Assembly: GCF_033118175.1 (NCBI RefSeq)
Contig: NC_083697.1
Span: forward strand, 24,526,001-24,590,000
Direction: 5' to 3'
DNA: 64,000 bases
From: Dama dama
Taxonomy: Eukaryota > Chordata > Mammalia > Artiodactyla > Cervidae
The position numbers and the translations under genes were made by a program. Under the pieces are notes generated by a model. The model searched no databases, had not been told where the DNA came from, and saw only the letters and a list, made by a program, of their open reading frames with translations. Below, in pieces: positions 1-11,041 of this stretch; positions within the stretch are counted from its first letter, which is position 1, and each line of letters opens with the position of its first letter.

Positions 1-250
1 AAAATATATTTGGCAAAATGTTTTTTTTTCCTTAATTTTTTAAGCTGCGTGTTTGGAAGAAAACTTATTCACATGCTATTAATTATTTGACACATAATTA
101 AGAACTTGAAAACAGTTTAAAAGCACTTTCAAACTTTCTTTTCCTTGAGAAATTGAAGTTGTCTTTGGTTTTGTTTGGGACTAAAACACTAACCATGTCT
201 GCTCTATTTAGGCAGAAACAACTCCTTGCTTACCCTTCTATTCACAGTAA
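1..250. other. AT-rich sequence, nothing assigned
   Basis: AT-rich sequence with short T runs. I see no coding region, RNA gene or repeat that I can name. It ends where a truncated Bov-tA piece begins. Confidence 0.5.
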
Positions 251-306
251 TAGGGGATCTTCGTGACCCAGGGATTGAACCTAGGTCTTCTGCATTGCCG
301 GCAGAT
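251..306 (-). repeat. Bov-tA SINE, left fragment (split by L1)
   Basis: The sequence reads as the B-box side of a minus-strand Bov-tA: a GGGGATCTTC block, then CCCAGGGATTGAACC, then GCATTGCCGGCAGATT. It stops abruptly at a T run that starts an L1. The missing 5' head of this SINE reappears at 5706-5745, so the two pieces are one SINE opened by the L1. Confidence 0.8.
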
Positions 307-1270
307 TTTTTTTTTTTAATTTTTAAATTGAAAAGTAATTACTTTACAGAATTTTGTGGTTTTCTGTCATACAACAAAATGTCATACATCAACAAGAATC
401 AGCCATCGGTACACCCATGTCCCCTCCCCCCCCATCTCCCTCTGCATCCCACCTTCAGCCTGTCACAGAGCCCCTGTTTGAGTTCCCTTAGTCATATAGC
501 AAATTCCCATTGGCTATCTATTTTACATATGGTATTGTAAATTTCTATGTTACTCTCTTCATACATCTCCCCTTCTCCCTCCTCTCCTACCACTGTGTCC
601 ATAGGTCTGTTCTCTGTTTCTCCATTGCTGCCCTGAAAATAAATTTATCAGTGCTATCTCTTCAGATTCCATATGTATGTATCAGTATATGATATTTATG
701 GGTTTTTTTGACTTACTTCACTCTGTACAATAGGCTCTAATTTTGTCCACCTCATTAGAACAGATTCAAATGCATTCCTTTTTATGGCTGAGTAGTATTC
801 CGTTGTGTATGCATACCACAGTTTCTTTATCAATTCATCTGTTGATGGACATATAGGTTGCTTCCATTTTCTAACTATTGTAAATAGTGCTGCAGTGAAC
901 ATTGGAGTACATGTGTATTTTTCAGTTTTGGTTTCCTTAGGGTATATGCCTGGGAGTGGGATTCCTGGGTCATATTGTGGTTTTATTCCTAGCTTTTTAA
1001 GGAGTCTCCATACTGTCTTCCATAGTGGCTATATCAGTTTATACCCCTGCCAGAAATGCAAGAGTGTTCCCTTTTCTCCACAACCTCTCCAGCATTTATT
1101 GTTTGTAGACTTTTTGATGAGGGCCATTCTGACGAGTGTGAGGTGGTATCTCACTGTAGTTTTGATTTGCATTTCTCTAATAATGAGTGATGTTGAACAT
1201 CTTTTCATGTGCTTGTGAACCATCTGTATGTCGTCTTTGGAGAAATGTCTCTTCAGGTCCCTTTCCCACT

Positions 1271-1474
1271 ATTTTTTTTTTTTTTTCATTTATTTTTATT
1301 AGTTGGAGGCTAATTACTTTACAATATTGTAGTGGTTTTTGTCATACATTGACATGAATCAGCCATGGATTTACATGTATTTCCCATCCTGATCCCCCCT
1401 CCCACCTCCCTCTCTACCCGATCCCTCTGGGTCTTCCCAGTGCACTAGGTCCGAGCACTTGTCTCATGCATCCA
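1271..1474 (-). mobile_element. L1 3' end nested in the larger L1
   Basis: A T run is followed by the L1 3' UTR end (TAGTTGGAGGCTAATTAC and onward). An 11-bp duplication CCTTTCCCACT flanks it (1260-1270 and 1475-1485). The copy is therefore a separate, heavily 5'-truncated L1 insertion of about 200 bp that contains no coding sequence. Confidence 0.93.
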
Positions 1475-1979
1475 CCTTTCCCACTTTTTGATTGGGTTGT
1501 TTGCTTTTCTGGTATTGAGTTGTATGAGCTGCTTGTATATTCTGGAAATTAATTCTTTATCAGTTGTTTCCTTTGCTATTATTTTCTTCCATTCTGAGGG
1601 TTGTCTGTTCACCTTGTTGAAAAAACAACTGTTGAAAGACAAGTGAAAAAATACCAGTTTCCTTTGCTCTGCAAAAGCTTTTAAGTTTAATCAGGTCCCA
1701 CTTGTTTATTTTTATTTCTATTACTCTAGGAGGTGGGTCATAGAAGATCTTGCTTTGATTTATGTCATCAAGTGTTCTGCCTATGTTCTCCTCTAAGAGT
1801 TTAATAGTTTCTGGTCTTACATTTAGGTCTTAATCCATGTTGAGTTTATCTTTGTGTATAGTGTTAGGTAGTGATCTAATTTTATTCTTTTGCATGTAGC
1901 TGTCCAGTTGTCCCAGCACCATTTATTGAAGAAGAGGTCTTTGCTCCATTGTATATTCTAGTCTCCTTTATCAAAAATA

Positions 1980-2191
1980 TATCCCTGGTGGCTCAGATGG
2001 TAAAGCGTTTGCCTACAATGCGGGAGGCCTGGGTTTGATCCCTGGGTCAGGAAGATCCCCTGGAGAAGGAAATGGCAACCTGCTCCAGTATTCTTGCCTG
2101 GAGGATCCCATGGACAAAGGAGCCTAGTAGGCTACAGTCCATGGGATCACAAAGAGTCGGACACGACTGAGCAACTTCACTATAACATCTG
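1980..2191 (+). repeat. Bov-tA SINE nested in L1 ORF2
   Basis: Complete tRNA-Glu-derived head (CCCTGGTGGCTCAGATGG, then GGTTTGATCCCTGGG as B box) plus the BovB-derived tail ending GGACACGACTGAGCAAC. Target duplication TTATCAAAAATA lies at 1968-1979 and 2192-2203. The A/B boxes are an internal pol III promoter in the family. Confidence 0.95.
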
Positions 2192-4984
2192 TTATCAAAA
2201 ATAAGGTACCTGTATGTGCATGGGTTTATCTGTGGGTTCTCTGTCTTGTTCCATTGGTCTGTATTTCTGTTTTTGTGCCAGGACCATGCTGTCTTGATGA
2301 CTGTAGCTTTGTGGTTTAGCCTGAAGTCAGGAAGGGTGATTCCTCTAACTCCATTCTTTCTCAAGACTGCTTTGGCCATTTGGGGTCTTTTGTGTTTTGT
2401 ATGAATTGTGAAATTTTTTGTTCTAGTTCTGTGAAAAATGCCATTGGTAATATGATAGGGATTGCATTGAATCTGTAGATTGCATTTGGTAGTATAGTCA
2501 TTTTCACAATATTGATTCTTTTTACCCAGGAACATGGACTATCTCTCCATCTGTTTATGTCATCTTTGATTTCTTTCATCAGTGTCTTATAGTTTTCCAC
2601 ATACAGGTCTTTTGTCTCCTTAGGTAGGTTTATTCCTAGATGTTTTATTCTTTTTGTTGCAATGGTGAATGGTATTGATCCTTAATATCTATTTCTGATT
2701 TTTTATTGTTAGTATATAGGATTGCAAGTGATTTCTGTGTATTGACCTTGTATCCTGTGACTTTGCTGAATTTGCTGATTAGCTCTAGTAATTTTCTGAT
2801 AGTTTCTTCTGGGTTTTCTATGTATAGTATCATGTCATCTGAAAACAGTGAGAGTTTTACTTCTTTTCTGACCTGGATTCCTTTTATTTCTTTTTCTTCT
2901 CTAATTGCCATAGCTAGGACTTCCAAAACTATGTTGAATAATAGTGGTGAGAGTGGACACCCTTGTCTTGTTCCTGATCTTAGAGGGAAAAGCTTTTAGT
3001 TTTTCACGATTGAGAATAATGTTTGCTGTGGACTCTTCATATATGGCCTTTACTGTGCTGAGGTAGGTTCCTTCTATACTCATTTTTTGAAGCATTTTTT
3101 AAAATCATAAATAGATGCTGAATTTGTTGAAGGCTTTTTCTGCATCTATTGAGATGATCATAAGGTTTTTATCTTTCAATTTGTTGATCTGGTGTATCTC
3201 GTTGATTGATTTGTGTATATTGAAGAATCCTTGCATCCCTGGAATAAACACAACTTGATCATGGTGTATGAGCTTTTTAATGTGTTCTTGGATTCTGTTT
3301 GCTAGAATTTTGTTGAGGATTTTTGCATCTATTTCATCAGTGATATTGGCTTATAATTTTCTTTTTTCATATTGTTTTGCCTGGTTTTGGTATCAGGGTG
3401 ATTGTGGCCTCGTAGAATGAATTTGCAAGTATTCCTTCCTCTGCAATTTTTGGGAAGAGTTTCAGAAAAATAGGCATTAGCTCTTCTCTAAATGTTTGCT
3501 AGAATTCCCCTGAAGCCATCTGGTCCTGGGCTTTTGTTTTTTGGGAGATTTTTGATCATTGTTTCAATTTCAGTGTTTGTAACTGCATTGTTCATAATAT
3601 CTACTTCTTGCTGGTTCAGTCTTTGGAGGCTGATCTTTTCTAAGTATCTGTCCATTTCCTCTAGGTTGTCCATTTTATTAGCATATAGTTGCTCATAATA
3701 TTCTCTTACGATCCTTTGTATTTCTGTGTTGTCTGTTGTAACCTCTTCTTTTTTATTTCTAATTTTGTTGATTTGATTTTTTCCCCTTTTCTCTTTGATG
3801 AGTCTGACTAGTGGTTTGTCAATTTTGTTTATCTTCTCAAAAAAACCAACTTTTAGTTTTGTTAATCTTTGCTGTTGTTTCCTTCATTTATTTTTCATTT
3901 ATTTCTGCTCTGATTTTTGTGATCTTCCTTCTGCTGACTTTGGGGATTTTTTGTTGTTGTTCTTTTTCGGCTGCTATAGATGTAGAGTTAGGCTGTCTAG
4001 TCTACGCTTTTCTTGTTTGTTGAGGTATGATTGTATTGCTATAAACCTCCCTCTTAGAACTGCTTTTGCTGAATCCCATAGGTTTTGGGTCATCATGTTT
4101 TCATTTTCATTTGTTTCTAGGAATCTTTTGATTTCCTTTCTTATTTCTTCAGTAACCTCTTTGTTATTAATGTATTTTTTAATCTCCATGAGTTTGTGTT
4201 TTTTGCTTTTACCCCCCTGTAGTTGATATCTAGACTCATAGCATTGTGGTCAGAGAAGATATTTGATATGATCTCTATTTTCTTAAATTTACTGAGGCTT
4301 GGTTTGTGGCCCAAGATGTGGTCTATCCTGGAGTATGTTCCACGTGTACTTGAGAAAAAAGTGTAGCCTTCTGCATTTGGATGGAAAGTGCTGAAGAAAT
4401 CAATTAGGTCCATTTGGTCTGATGTTTCATTTAGGGTTTATGTTTCCTTATTGATTCTCTGTTTTGATGATCTGTCCATTGGTGAAAGTGGGGGTGTTAA
4501 AGTCCCCTACTAATATTGTGTTGCTGTTGATTTCTTCTCTTACACCTGTTAGTGTTTGCCTTATGTATTGAGGTGATCCTATGTTGGGTGCATAGACACT
4601 TGTGATGTCTTCTTCTTGGGCTGAACCCTTGATCATTATGTAGCGTCCTTCTTTGTCTTTTATAATATTCTTTATTTTAAAGTCTTTTTTGTCTGAAATA
4701 AGGATTGCCACTCCAGCTTTCTTTTGGTTTTCATATGCATGGAATATCTTTTTCCATCCTTTTACTTTCAACCTGTATATGTCTCTAGGTCTGAAGTGGG
4801 TCTCCTGTAGGCAGCATATATATGGGTCTTGTTTCTCTATCCATTCAGTCAGTCTGTATCTTTTGGTTGGTGCATTTAATCCATTTACATTTAAGGTAAT
4901 TATTGATACATATGTTCCTATTGGCATTTTCTTGATTGATTTGGGTTTGTTTTTGTAGGTCTTTTCTTTCTCTTGTGTTTACTG

Positions 4985-5705
4985 GATATGTAAGTCCCTT
5001 TAGTATTTGTTGCAGTGCTGGTTTGATGGTGCTGAATTCTCTTAACTTCTGCTTGTCCATAAAGCTTTTGATTTCTCCATTAATTTTGAATGACATCTTT
5101 GTGGGGTATAGTAATCTTGGTTGTAGATTTTTCTCTTTCAGTACTTTAAATATTTACTGCCATTCCCTTCTTGCCTGTAGAGTTTCTGCTGAAAGATCCA
5201 CTGTTAATCATATGGGTTTTCCCTTGTATGTTACTTTTTAAGCACACTTTCTTTGTGCTTAATCTCTGTAGCTTGATTAATATGTGTCTTGATGTGTTTC
5301 TCCTTGGGTTTAATCAGTAAGGGACTCTCTGTGCTTCTTGGACTTGATTGACTATTTCCTTTCCCATGTTGGGGGAAGTTTTCAACTATAATTTCTTCAA
5401 AAATTTTCTCAGTGCTTTTCTTTCTTTCTTCTTCCTCTGGGACCCCTATAACTGGAATGTTGGTATGTTTAATATTGTCAGAGACCAAAGGTCTCTGAGG
5501 GTATCCTCAATTCTTTTCACTCCTTGCCCTTTATTCTGCTCTTCAGCAGTTATTTCCACCATTCTATCCTCCAGCTCACTTATCCATTCTTCTGCCTCAG
5601 CTATTCTGATATTTGTTCCTTCTAGAGTATTTTTAATTTCAGTAATTGTGTTATTCATGTTTGTTTGCTTATTCTTTATGTCTTCTATGTACTTGGTGAT
5701 TGTAT
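4985..5705 (-). pseudogene. L1 ORF1 relic, N-terminally truncated
   Basis: This is the remnant of the L1 RNA-binding chaperone ORF1p. At 5446-5658 the minus strand encodes a coiled-coil-like stretch (EAEEWISELEDRMVEI) typical of ORF1p. At 5231-5488 it continues with an RRM-region segment (PVIGVPEEEE, EEIIVENFP), and a C-terminal portion (KQKLREFSTIKPALQQILK) lies near 5000-5060. Stops and a frame change separate the pieces, and the N-terminus is missing because the element is truncated inside the coiled coil. It lies upstream of ORF2 in the same element. Confidence 0.85.
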
Positions 5706-5745
5706 GCAGGCATATTCTTTATTGTTTGAGCCACCAAGGAAGCCC
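5706..5745 (-). repeat. Bov-tA SINE, right fragment (5' head)
   Basis: It reads CTTTATTGTTTGAGCCACC then AAGGAAGCCC, the reverse complement of the Bov-tA tRNA-like head. It is the other half of the SINE at 251-306. Confidence 0.8.
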
Positions 5746-5805
5746 TTAATTGGCACAAAGCCTGGCAAGTAATAGGTGTTCAATTATTTACTGAATGAGT
5801 GAACC
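5746..5805 (+). repeat. L2 LINE 3' end
   Basis: GCCTGGCAAGTAATAGGTGTTCAATTATTTACTGAATGAG matches the usual L2 3' terminal pattern (GCCTGGCACATAGTAGGTG, then TCAATAAA, then a GAATGAATG tail). It is short and diverged, as expected for this old family. Confidence 0.6.
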
Positions 5806-5905
5806 ATCAGGGGACTCAAATTTGGTCATTCCTGTATGTATTTGCATTCAGTGGTCTCAACTGAATTATTATCATTCTAATAAACTCTAAACTCACAATA
5901 GGTTT

Positions 5906-6558
5906 ATCAGTTTTCTAAGGTTGCTATAACACACTGTCATAAACTGGGTGGCTTAAAAAAGCAGAAATTTATTCTCTCACAGGTCTGGAGGCCAGAAGTC
6001 TGAAGTCAAGGTGTTGGCAGGGCTGTGTCCGTTCTGAAGTCTCTAGGAGACAGTCTTTTCTCACTCCTCCAGCTTTTAGTGACTCCAGGCATTGCTTGGC
6101 TGTGACTGCAGAGCTGCAGTCTCTGCCTCCCTCTTGACGTGGCCTTGTCCTTTGTGTCTTCACCTCCATATCTTCCAAGGAAACCTGCCGCCTGGATCAT
6201 CTCTGATGATTTCATCTGAGACTCCTTAACTTGAATAATCTGCAAAGTTGCTTTTTCTGGATGAAATCAAATTCACAGATTCTGGGACATGGGCATATCT
6301 TTCAGAGGGTCACCATTCAACCTTCCCTGGGTTTCCCTGAGGCTCAGATAGTAAAGAATCTGCCTGCAATGTGGGATACCTGGATTCGATCCCTGGGTTG
6401 GGAAGATCCCCTGGAGGAGGGCATGGCAGTGCACTCCACTATTCTTGCCTGGAGAATCCCCATAGACAGGGGAGCCTGGCAGGCTCTAGTCCTTGGGGTC
6501 TCAAAGAGTCAGATATGACTGAGCAACTAAGAACAGCACAGCATTCAACCTACTACAA
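5906..6558 (-). repeat. MLT1-type MaLR LTR, minus strand, split by a SINE
   Basis: The pattern CTATAACACACTGTCATAAA, CTGGGTGGCTTAAA, CAGAAATTTATTCTCTCACA and GTCTGGAGGCCAGAAGTC is the reverse complement of an MLT1 LTR 3' half. The LTR terminus (ATTCAACCTACTACA) lies beyond the SINE at 6324-6541. This is an old ERVL-related LTR with no coding sequence beside it. Confidence 0.8.
6324..6541 (+). repeat. Bov-tA SINE inside the MLT1 LTR
   Basis: Full-length copy with head (GTTTCCCTGAGGCTCAGATAG), B box and tail (AGATATGACTGAGCAACTAAG). A perfect 10-bp duplication CATTCAACCT flanks it at 6314-6323 and 6542-6551. Confidence 0.95.
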
Positions 6559-8525
6559 TGAGTTAATGGGAATTTTCAGCATTTAGAGTGGGGTTGTTTT
6601 TCCCTTGTTATTTTTCTCACTACATCACTGTATACAGATTTTTGAAGTTTTTGTAGCTGAGAAGGTTGAGAACATGGTTTTTGTTTTGGCCTAATTAAGG
6701 GTAGAAAATGGGTAAAAACAAATCAACATTGAACCTGTGGATGGGGAAAATATGGTGAATGTTGATAACTCATGGGTAGAGACAGGAAGTTAAACAAGTA
6801 CTCAGGAAGTAATGTTACACCCAATCTGATGATGTCTGTATGATGTATTAGGGGTGTGTATTTGAAACAGTGATTTGAGTGATGACAAATGTAAAAGAAT
6901 AGTGGTTGTGATGATGTATAAAGACCATTCTATAATAATCTCAGTGTTTTACCTTTGGAGAGGGAAAGTAATTTTATAGAGAATTGATAAGTCATAGAGA
7001 CAAGGCCAAAGACTCTTGGAATCAACAGTTTGAAAATGAAAGTCCCAAGAAGAATTCTGATTAGGAAAGAGACCTGGGGTAGATGTGGCTTCTATATTGA
7101 AACCATCTGAATTCGATTTGGCAGTAGTAAAATGCAATAATAGAATGTATAATATCAAAAGAAAGAATACATCAGTGGAAAAATTTTCAAACATTAAACA
7201 AAGAGCCAGAGAGAACACTTTGAGAATTCTTGTATTTCTGGTAAGCTTTTTATTGAGAGGAAACAGTGGAAATCGAAAATGTTCAACAGGTGGCGGCTTC
7301 AGTAAGTTTTTTTGCCTAGTGAGGATAAAATTTTTGCTAAAATAAGCCAGGATTGCTTAAGTGAAAGAATTCTTGAGAAAAGGGAGCTATCGGGGAGTGA
7401 AAAATATCCTAAAAGGGAAAGAATACACTGAACAGGTTAGGACTTTAGCACCACAGGAGGAGTTTGATGAATAAAACACTTGAAGAACCCCACAGTAATT
7501 GGAACAGTGTTCCTTCTGTTGTAAGGCTTAATCACTGAAGTGAGATTTTAATGCATGGCCTTTTATGAAAAATAACTAAAATTTGTTTGTTATATCCAGT
7601 GGCAGACAAGTCAGAAAAAAATATATTTGTAAAAATGGAAAGTACCTGCAACTTTGAGGATTAAGAAATAATGAATTTATGTTTGAGATCTCAAGGGAAA
7701 ATTGTAAATCTGTCTTTTCCTGTCACTGGAAATTTCTTTTGGTGAACTCATTATCAAACTCAGGCAGCTAAAGTCAAATAGTAAGGATATTAGTGAAGAT
7801 GTTTGGGATTTATGTGAAAGGAAGGTATATACTTGTCATGTGAATGTCCTTTTCTATATGCAAGTAAAATGAATTCCTCCCATTTAATTTATGTCCTTTC
7901 AAAATGACTGAGATAATGATATTCCTATAGCTTCAGTTTCTGCTTATGCCATTCAGATTCCCTTTTCTTTTGGTCTTATGTAACCAGTATTCCCTCTTCG
8001 ATTTTCTTACCTCTGGCTCTGTAGACATGGGGGTATCCACTCTTTTCTGTATTCTGACAGCAACCACATTGTAGGTTAAATTGTCTCAACAAGTATTTTT
8101 TCTAAGTTTGTTTGAAACTTAATATTAAAAAGAAATTTTATATACAGTGCATATAATTCAAGTAACCCATTCTTGATTGCTAAAAATATAATCATCCCAT
8201 AATTCAATGACTCTTTTTTACAGTTTTAAATAACAGTGTGCAAATGAGCTGATGATTATGCCCCCATGGAAGTTAGATCAACCCATCTGTCTAATGTTCT
8301 TTTCTCTCTTAAATATCCTGCACTTATTTTCTGACATGTAAATAAATCTTGAAGATTTATTTTTGAATTTTTTCAAATTTCTGAGCAATGGTCGACTATG
8401 AACTCATCCTGGAGCTTTGGGATAATGTATGACAATTGAGAAATGGAAACAAAAGAATGTAGTTGACACTTGTGTTTTTATGTTTAAAAAATCAAGAAAA
8501 AATTGTTTAATATTCTATCTGTGCA
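6559..8525. other. Unassigned AT-rich DNA, no gene seen
   Basis: About 2 kb of AT-rich sequence with only short chance frames in all six readings. I recognise no repeat family with confidence, and no splice-flanked open frame stands out. Confidence 0.5.
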
Positions 8526-8532
8526 GATAGGT

Positions 8533-8718
8533 GTGTGAGTGTGTACTAACCTGTGGACTGAAGCCCGCCAGACTCCTCTGTCCATGGGGTTTTCCAGACA
8601 ATACTGGAGTGGATTGTCACTTCCTTCTCCAGGGGTTCTTACTGGTCCAGGGATCGAACCTGAGTCTTCTGCATTGGCAGGCAGGTTCTTTACAACTGAG
8701 CCGCCAGGGAAGCCTATG
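8533..8718 (-). repeat. Bov-tA SINE
   Basis: Minus-strand Bov-tA: tail side on the left, head (GAGCCGCCAGGGAAGCC) on the right. The 7-bp duplication GATAGGT lies at 8526-8532 and 8719-8725. Confidence 0.9.
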
Positions 8719-8725
8719 GATAGGT

Positions 8726-9427
8726 AGCACGTTATATACTTTACCAGTAAATATACATGTAATGTGTATACATTTCAGAAAATCCCACTGGTATTTTAAA
8801 AACATTTCTTCTTTATATTTTTTAGCATTAAACTTTAGCCTTCAAAAGAACATTTAAAAATAAGAGACTTACTGAATAATACCTGAGAACTTGAACTCAG
8901 GTTCCTGTGACATGCATTATTCTTCTGGAAAGTCTTTGCTTTCTGATGTACAAGAAAACATACTTCTGGGTCTCCAAAGTTCTCTCAGAATTTCTTTCTG
9001 TTGCAGTACCTGGGCAGCGAGCAGGAGTGCCTGAGAGTTTTATAAAGAGACCCCGGCAACACCGCTGGCCCTAAGAGACTGCAACAATGATGGTTTGTCA
9101 CTTTTACATCTGTTTTGAAGATTTGGTCTGTTCTTTCTCTTTCTTTTATGTTTTTTCCCCCTGACTAATTACTACATTAAATCACAGAATCATTTGAAAT
9201 TTCCTCTTTGAGCACTGTGGTTCAACCTACCTCAAATCGAGTAAACTTGACAAATCTTAGTTTTAGCAGGAGGTTCCAGTGCTGTGAAGTCTTTCTGGGG
9301 TTCCCAGTGCTGCAGGTGGCAACATAAGGTGGCTGACTAAGTTAGTTTCAAAACAGAGGTAAATTCTCTTCCCTGCTAAATAACACTGGTAGTTCTGCTC
9401 TGGAGTTTGTCTTTGTGTAACTGTTTG
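8726..9427. other. Unassigned DNA with a small exon-like island
   Basis: Mostly AT-rich and unassigned. The exception is 9007-9091: a pyrimidine-rich stretch and CAG precede a GC-richer block of about 85 bases that ends CAACAATGATG before GTTTGT, a weak donor. In one frame it encodes YLGSEQECLRVL then a stop. This could be a non-coding or terminal exon, or chance; I do not recognise a gene. Confidence 0.3.
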
Positions 9428-10050
9428 TTCAGTTCAGTCGCTCAGTTGTGTCCGACTCTGCAACCCCACGAATCGCAGCACGCCAGGCCTCCCTGTCCAT
9501 CACCAACTCCCGGAGTTTACTCAAACTCATGTCTATTGAGTTGGTGATGTCATCCAGCCATCTCATCCTCTGTTGTCCCCTTCTCTTCCTGCCCCCAATC
9601 CCTCCCAGCATCAGGGGCTTTTCCAATGAGTCAGTTCTTCACACCAGGTGGCCAAAGTATTGAAGTTTCAGCTTCAGCATCACTCCTTCCAATGAATATT
9701 CAGGATTGATTCCTTTAGGATGGACTGGTTAGATCTCCTTGCAGTCCAAGAGACTCTCAAGAGTCTTCTCCAACACCACAGTTCGAAAGCATCAATTCTT
9801 TGGTGCTCAGCTTTCTTTATAGTCCAACTCTCACATCCATACATGACCACTGGAAAAAGCATAGCTTTGACTAGACAGACCTTTGTTGGCAAAGTAATGT
9901 CTCTGCTTTGTAATTTGCTGTCTAGGTTGGTCATAGTTTTTCTTCCAAGGAGCAAGTGTCTTTTAATTTCATGGCTGCAGTCACCATCTGCAGGAATTTT
10001 GGAGCCCAGAAAAATAAAGTCTGACACTGTTTTCACTGTTTCCCCATCTA
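9428..10050 (-). mobile_element. BovB (RTE) LINE, 3' part, minus strand
   Basis: The last 620 bases of BovB. The left end carries the (CAGTT)-rich tail and GTGTCCGACTCTGC. The minus strand at 9680-10036 encodes the reverse transcriptase C-terminal segment (SKIPADGDCSHEIKR, YGCESWTIKKAE, LWCWRRLLRV), open for 118 residues and then broken. The element is 5'-truncated at the right. It shares unusual substitutions with the plus-strand copy at 11120-11721. Confidence 0.95.
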
Positions 10051-10249
10051 GTCTCTGCTTATAACATAAATGTTAGATTTTATCCCACTGAAAATAAGAC
10101 ATATCAGTAAGTGTGGTGATGTGGTCATAGTGTTAGAATTTTCTTCTTACTGTCTTTTCTGTCTTTATGACTTTCTTCTTAGCTTTTCTTAGAAAAGGGA
10201 GTCCCCTTTTCTAAGATATTTGAATCCTCGATTTGTCCTCACTTCAGGT

Positions 10250-10450
10250 AAAGAATAAATATTGAGCATATATTATATTCCAGGCATTGTGCTAAGGCAT
10301 ATAGAGTATGAAACAGTCATTAAAACAGACCTAATCTTTACCTCTCAAGGAATTTATAGTCTCTCAAGCAATTCAGACAATAAAGAAGTCATTGAATATG
10401 TAATAAATGTTGCAAAGGAAGAACAAAAGAGTGCTATGACGATGCCTTTA
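10250..10450 (-). repeat. L2 LINE 3' end, minus strand
   Basis: TATTGAGCATATATTATATT, CCAGGCATTGTGCTAAGGC and CTCAAGGAATTTATAGTCTC follow the order of an L2 3' end read in reverse (TTGAGCACCTACTATGTGCC, then AGGCACTGTGCTAGG). Diverged. Confidence 0.65.
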
Positions 10451-10469
10451 AAAAAAGGGCATTCTTGGG

Positions 10470-11030
10470 CAACCTAGATGCCCATCAGCAGACGAATGGA
10501 TAAGGAAGCTGTGGTACATATACACCATGGAATATTACTCAGCCGTTAAAAAGAATTCATTTGAATCAGTTCAAATGAGATGGATGAAACTGGAGCCCAT
10601 TATACAGAGTGAAGTAAGCCAGAAAGATAAAGATCATTACAGCATACTAACACATATATATGGAATTTAGAAAGATGGTAATGATAACCCTATATGCAAA
10701 ACAGAAAAAGAGACACAGATGTACAGAACAGACTTTTGGACTCTGTGGGAGAAGGTGAGGGTGGGATGTTTCGAGAGAACAGCATGTATATTATCTATGG
10801 TGAAACAGACCACCGGCCCAGGTGGGATGCATGAGACAGGTGCTCGGGCCAGGTGCACTGGGAGGACCCAGGGGAATCGGGTGGGGGGGGGGGAGGTGGG
10901 AGGGGGGATCGGGATGGGGAATACATGTAACTCCATGGCTGATTCATGTCAATGTATGACAAAACCAACTGCAATGTTGCGAAGTAGTTAGCCTCCAACT
11001 AATAAAAATAATTGAAAAAAAAAAAAAAAA
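10470..11030 (+). mobile_element. L1 3' end with ORF2 C-terminus and poly-A
   Basis: 5'-truncated L1. It opens in the ORF2 C-terminus (ADEWIRKLWYIYTMEYYSAV, stop at 10668-10670), runs through the 3' UTR with a G-rich patch (10881-10915), and ends AACTAATAAAAATAATTG plus an A tract. The target duplication (AGGGCATTCTTGGG core) lies at 10456-10469 and 11031-11044, with a preceding A run. It landed in the left target duplication of the CHR-like SINE that follows. Confidence 0.95.
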
Positions 11031-11041
11031 AGGGCATTCTT

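Larger units (their letters stand above)
662..4927 (-). pseudogene. L1 ORF2 relic (endonuclease and reverse transcriptase)
   Basis: This was the L1 ORF2 protein, a cytoplasmic RNP component that nicks DNA and reverse transcribes L1 RNA. The start is the ATG at 4925-4927, followed by TLNVNGLNAP, the endonuclease N-terminus. QETH is visible around 4800 and the endonuclease SDH motif at 4141-4413. A PGPDG segment lies at 3488-3673. The reverse transcriptase box at 2645-2926 reads LFSDDMILY, where the family normally has ADD, a change in a core motif. The C-terminal EYYSAIK segment lies at 696-902, and the inferred stop is at 662-664. The frame is cut by several stops and frameshifts and by two inserted repeats, so this is a pseudogene. 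No host gene is implied. Confidence 0.9.
307..5705 (-). mobile_element. L1 LINE, minus strand, about 5.4 kb, 5'-truncated in ORF1
   Basis: The element starts on the left with a T run (its poly-A tail), followed by the ruminant L1 3' UTR, then ORF2 and part of ORF1 read on the minus strand. It lacks the 5' UTR and the start of ORF1. It inserted into a Bov-tA SINE; the short duplicates GGCAGATT (left) and GGCATATT (right) look like a decayed target-site duplication. It was later hit by an L1 3' end (1271-1474) and by a Bov-tA (1980-2191). Both reading frames are broken, so it is not autonomous. Confidence 0.93.

Noticed and set aside
307..5705. Possible active L1
   Set aside because: 5'-truncated, with stops and frameshifts in ORF1 and ORF2 and two nested insertions.
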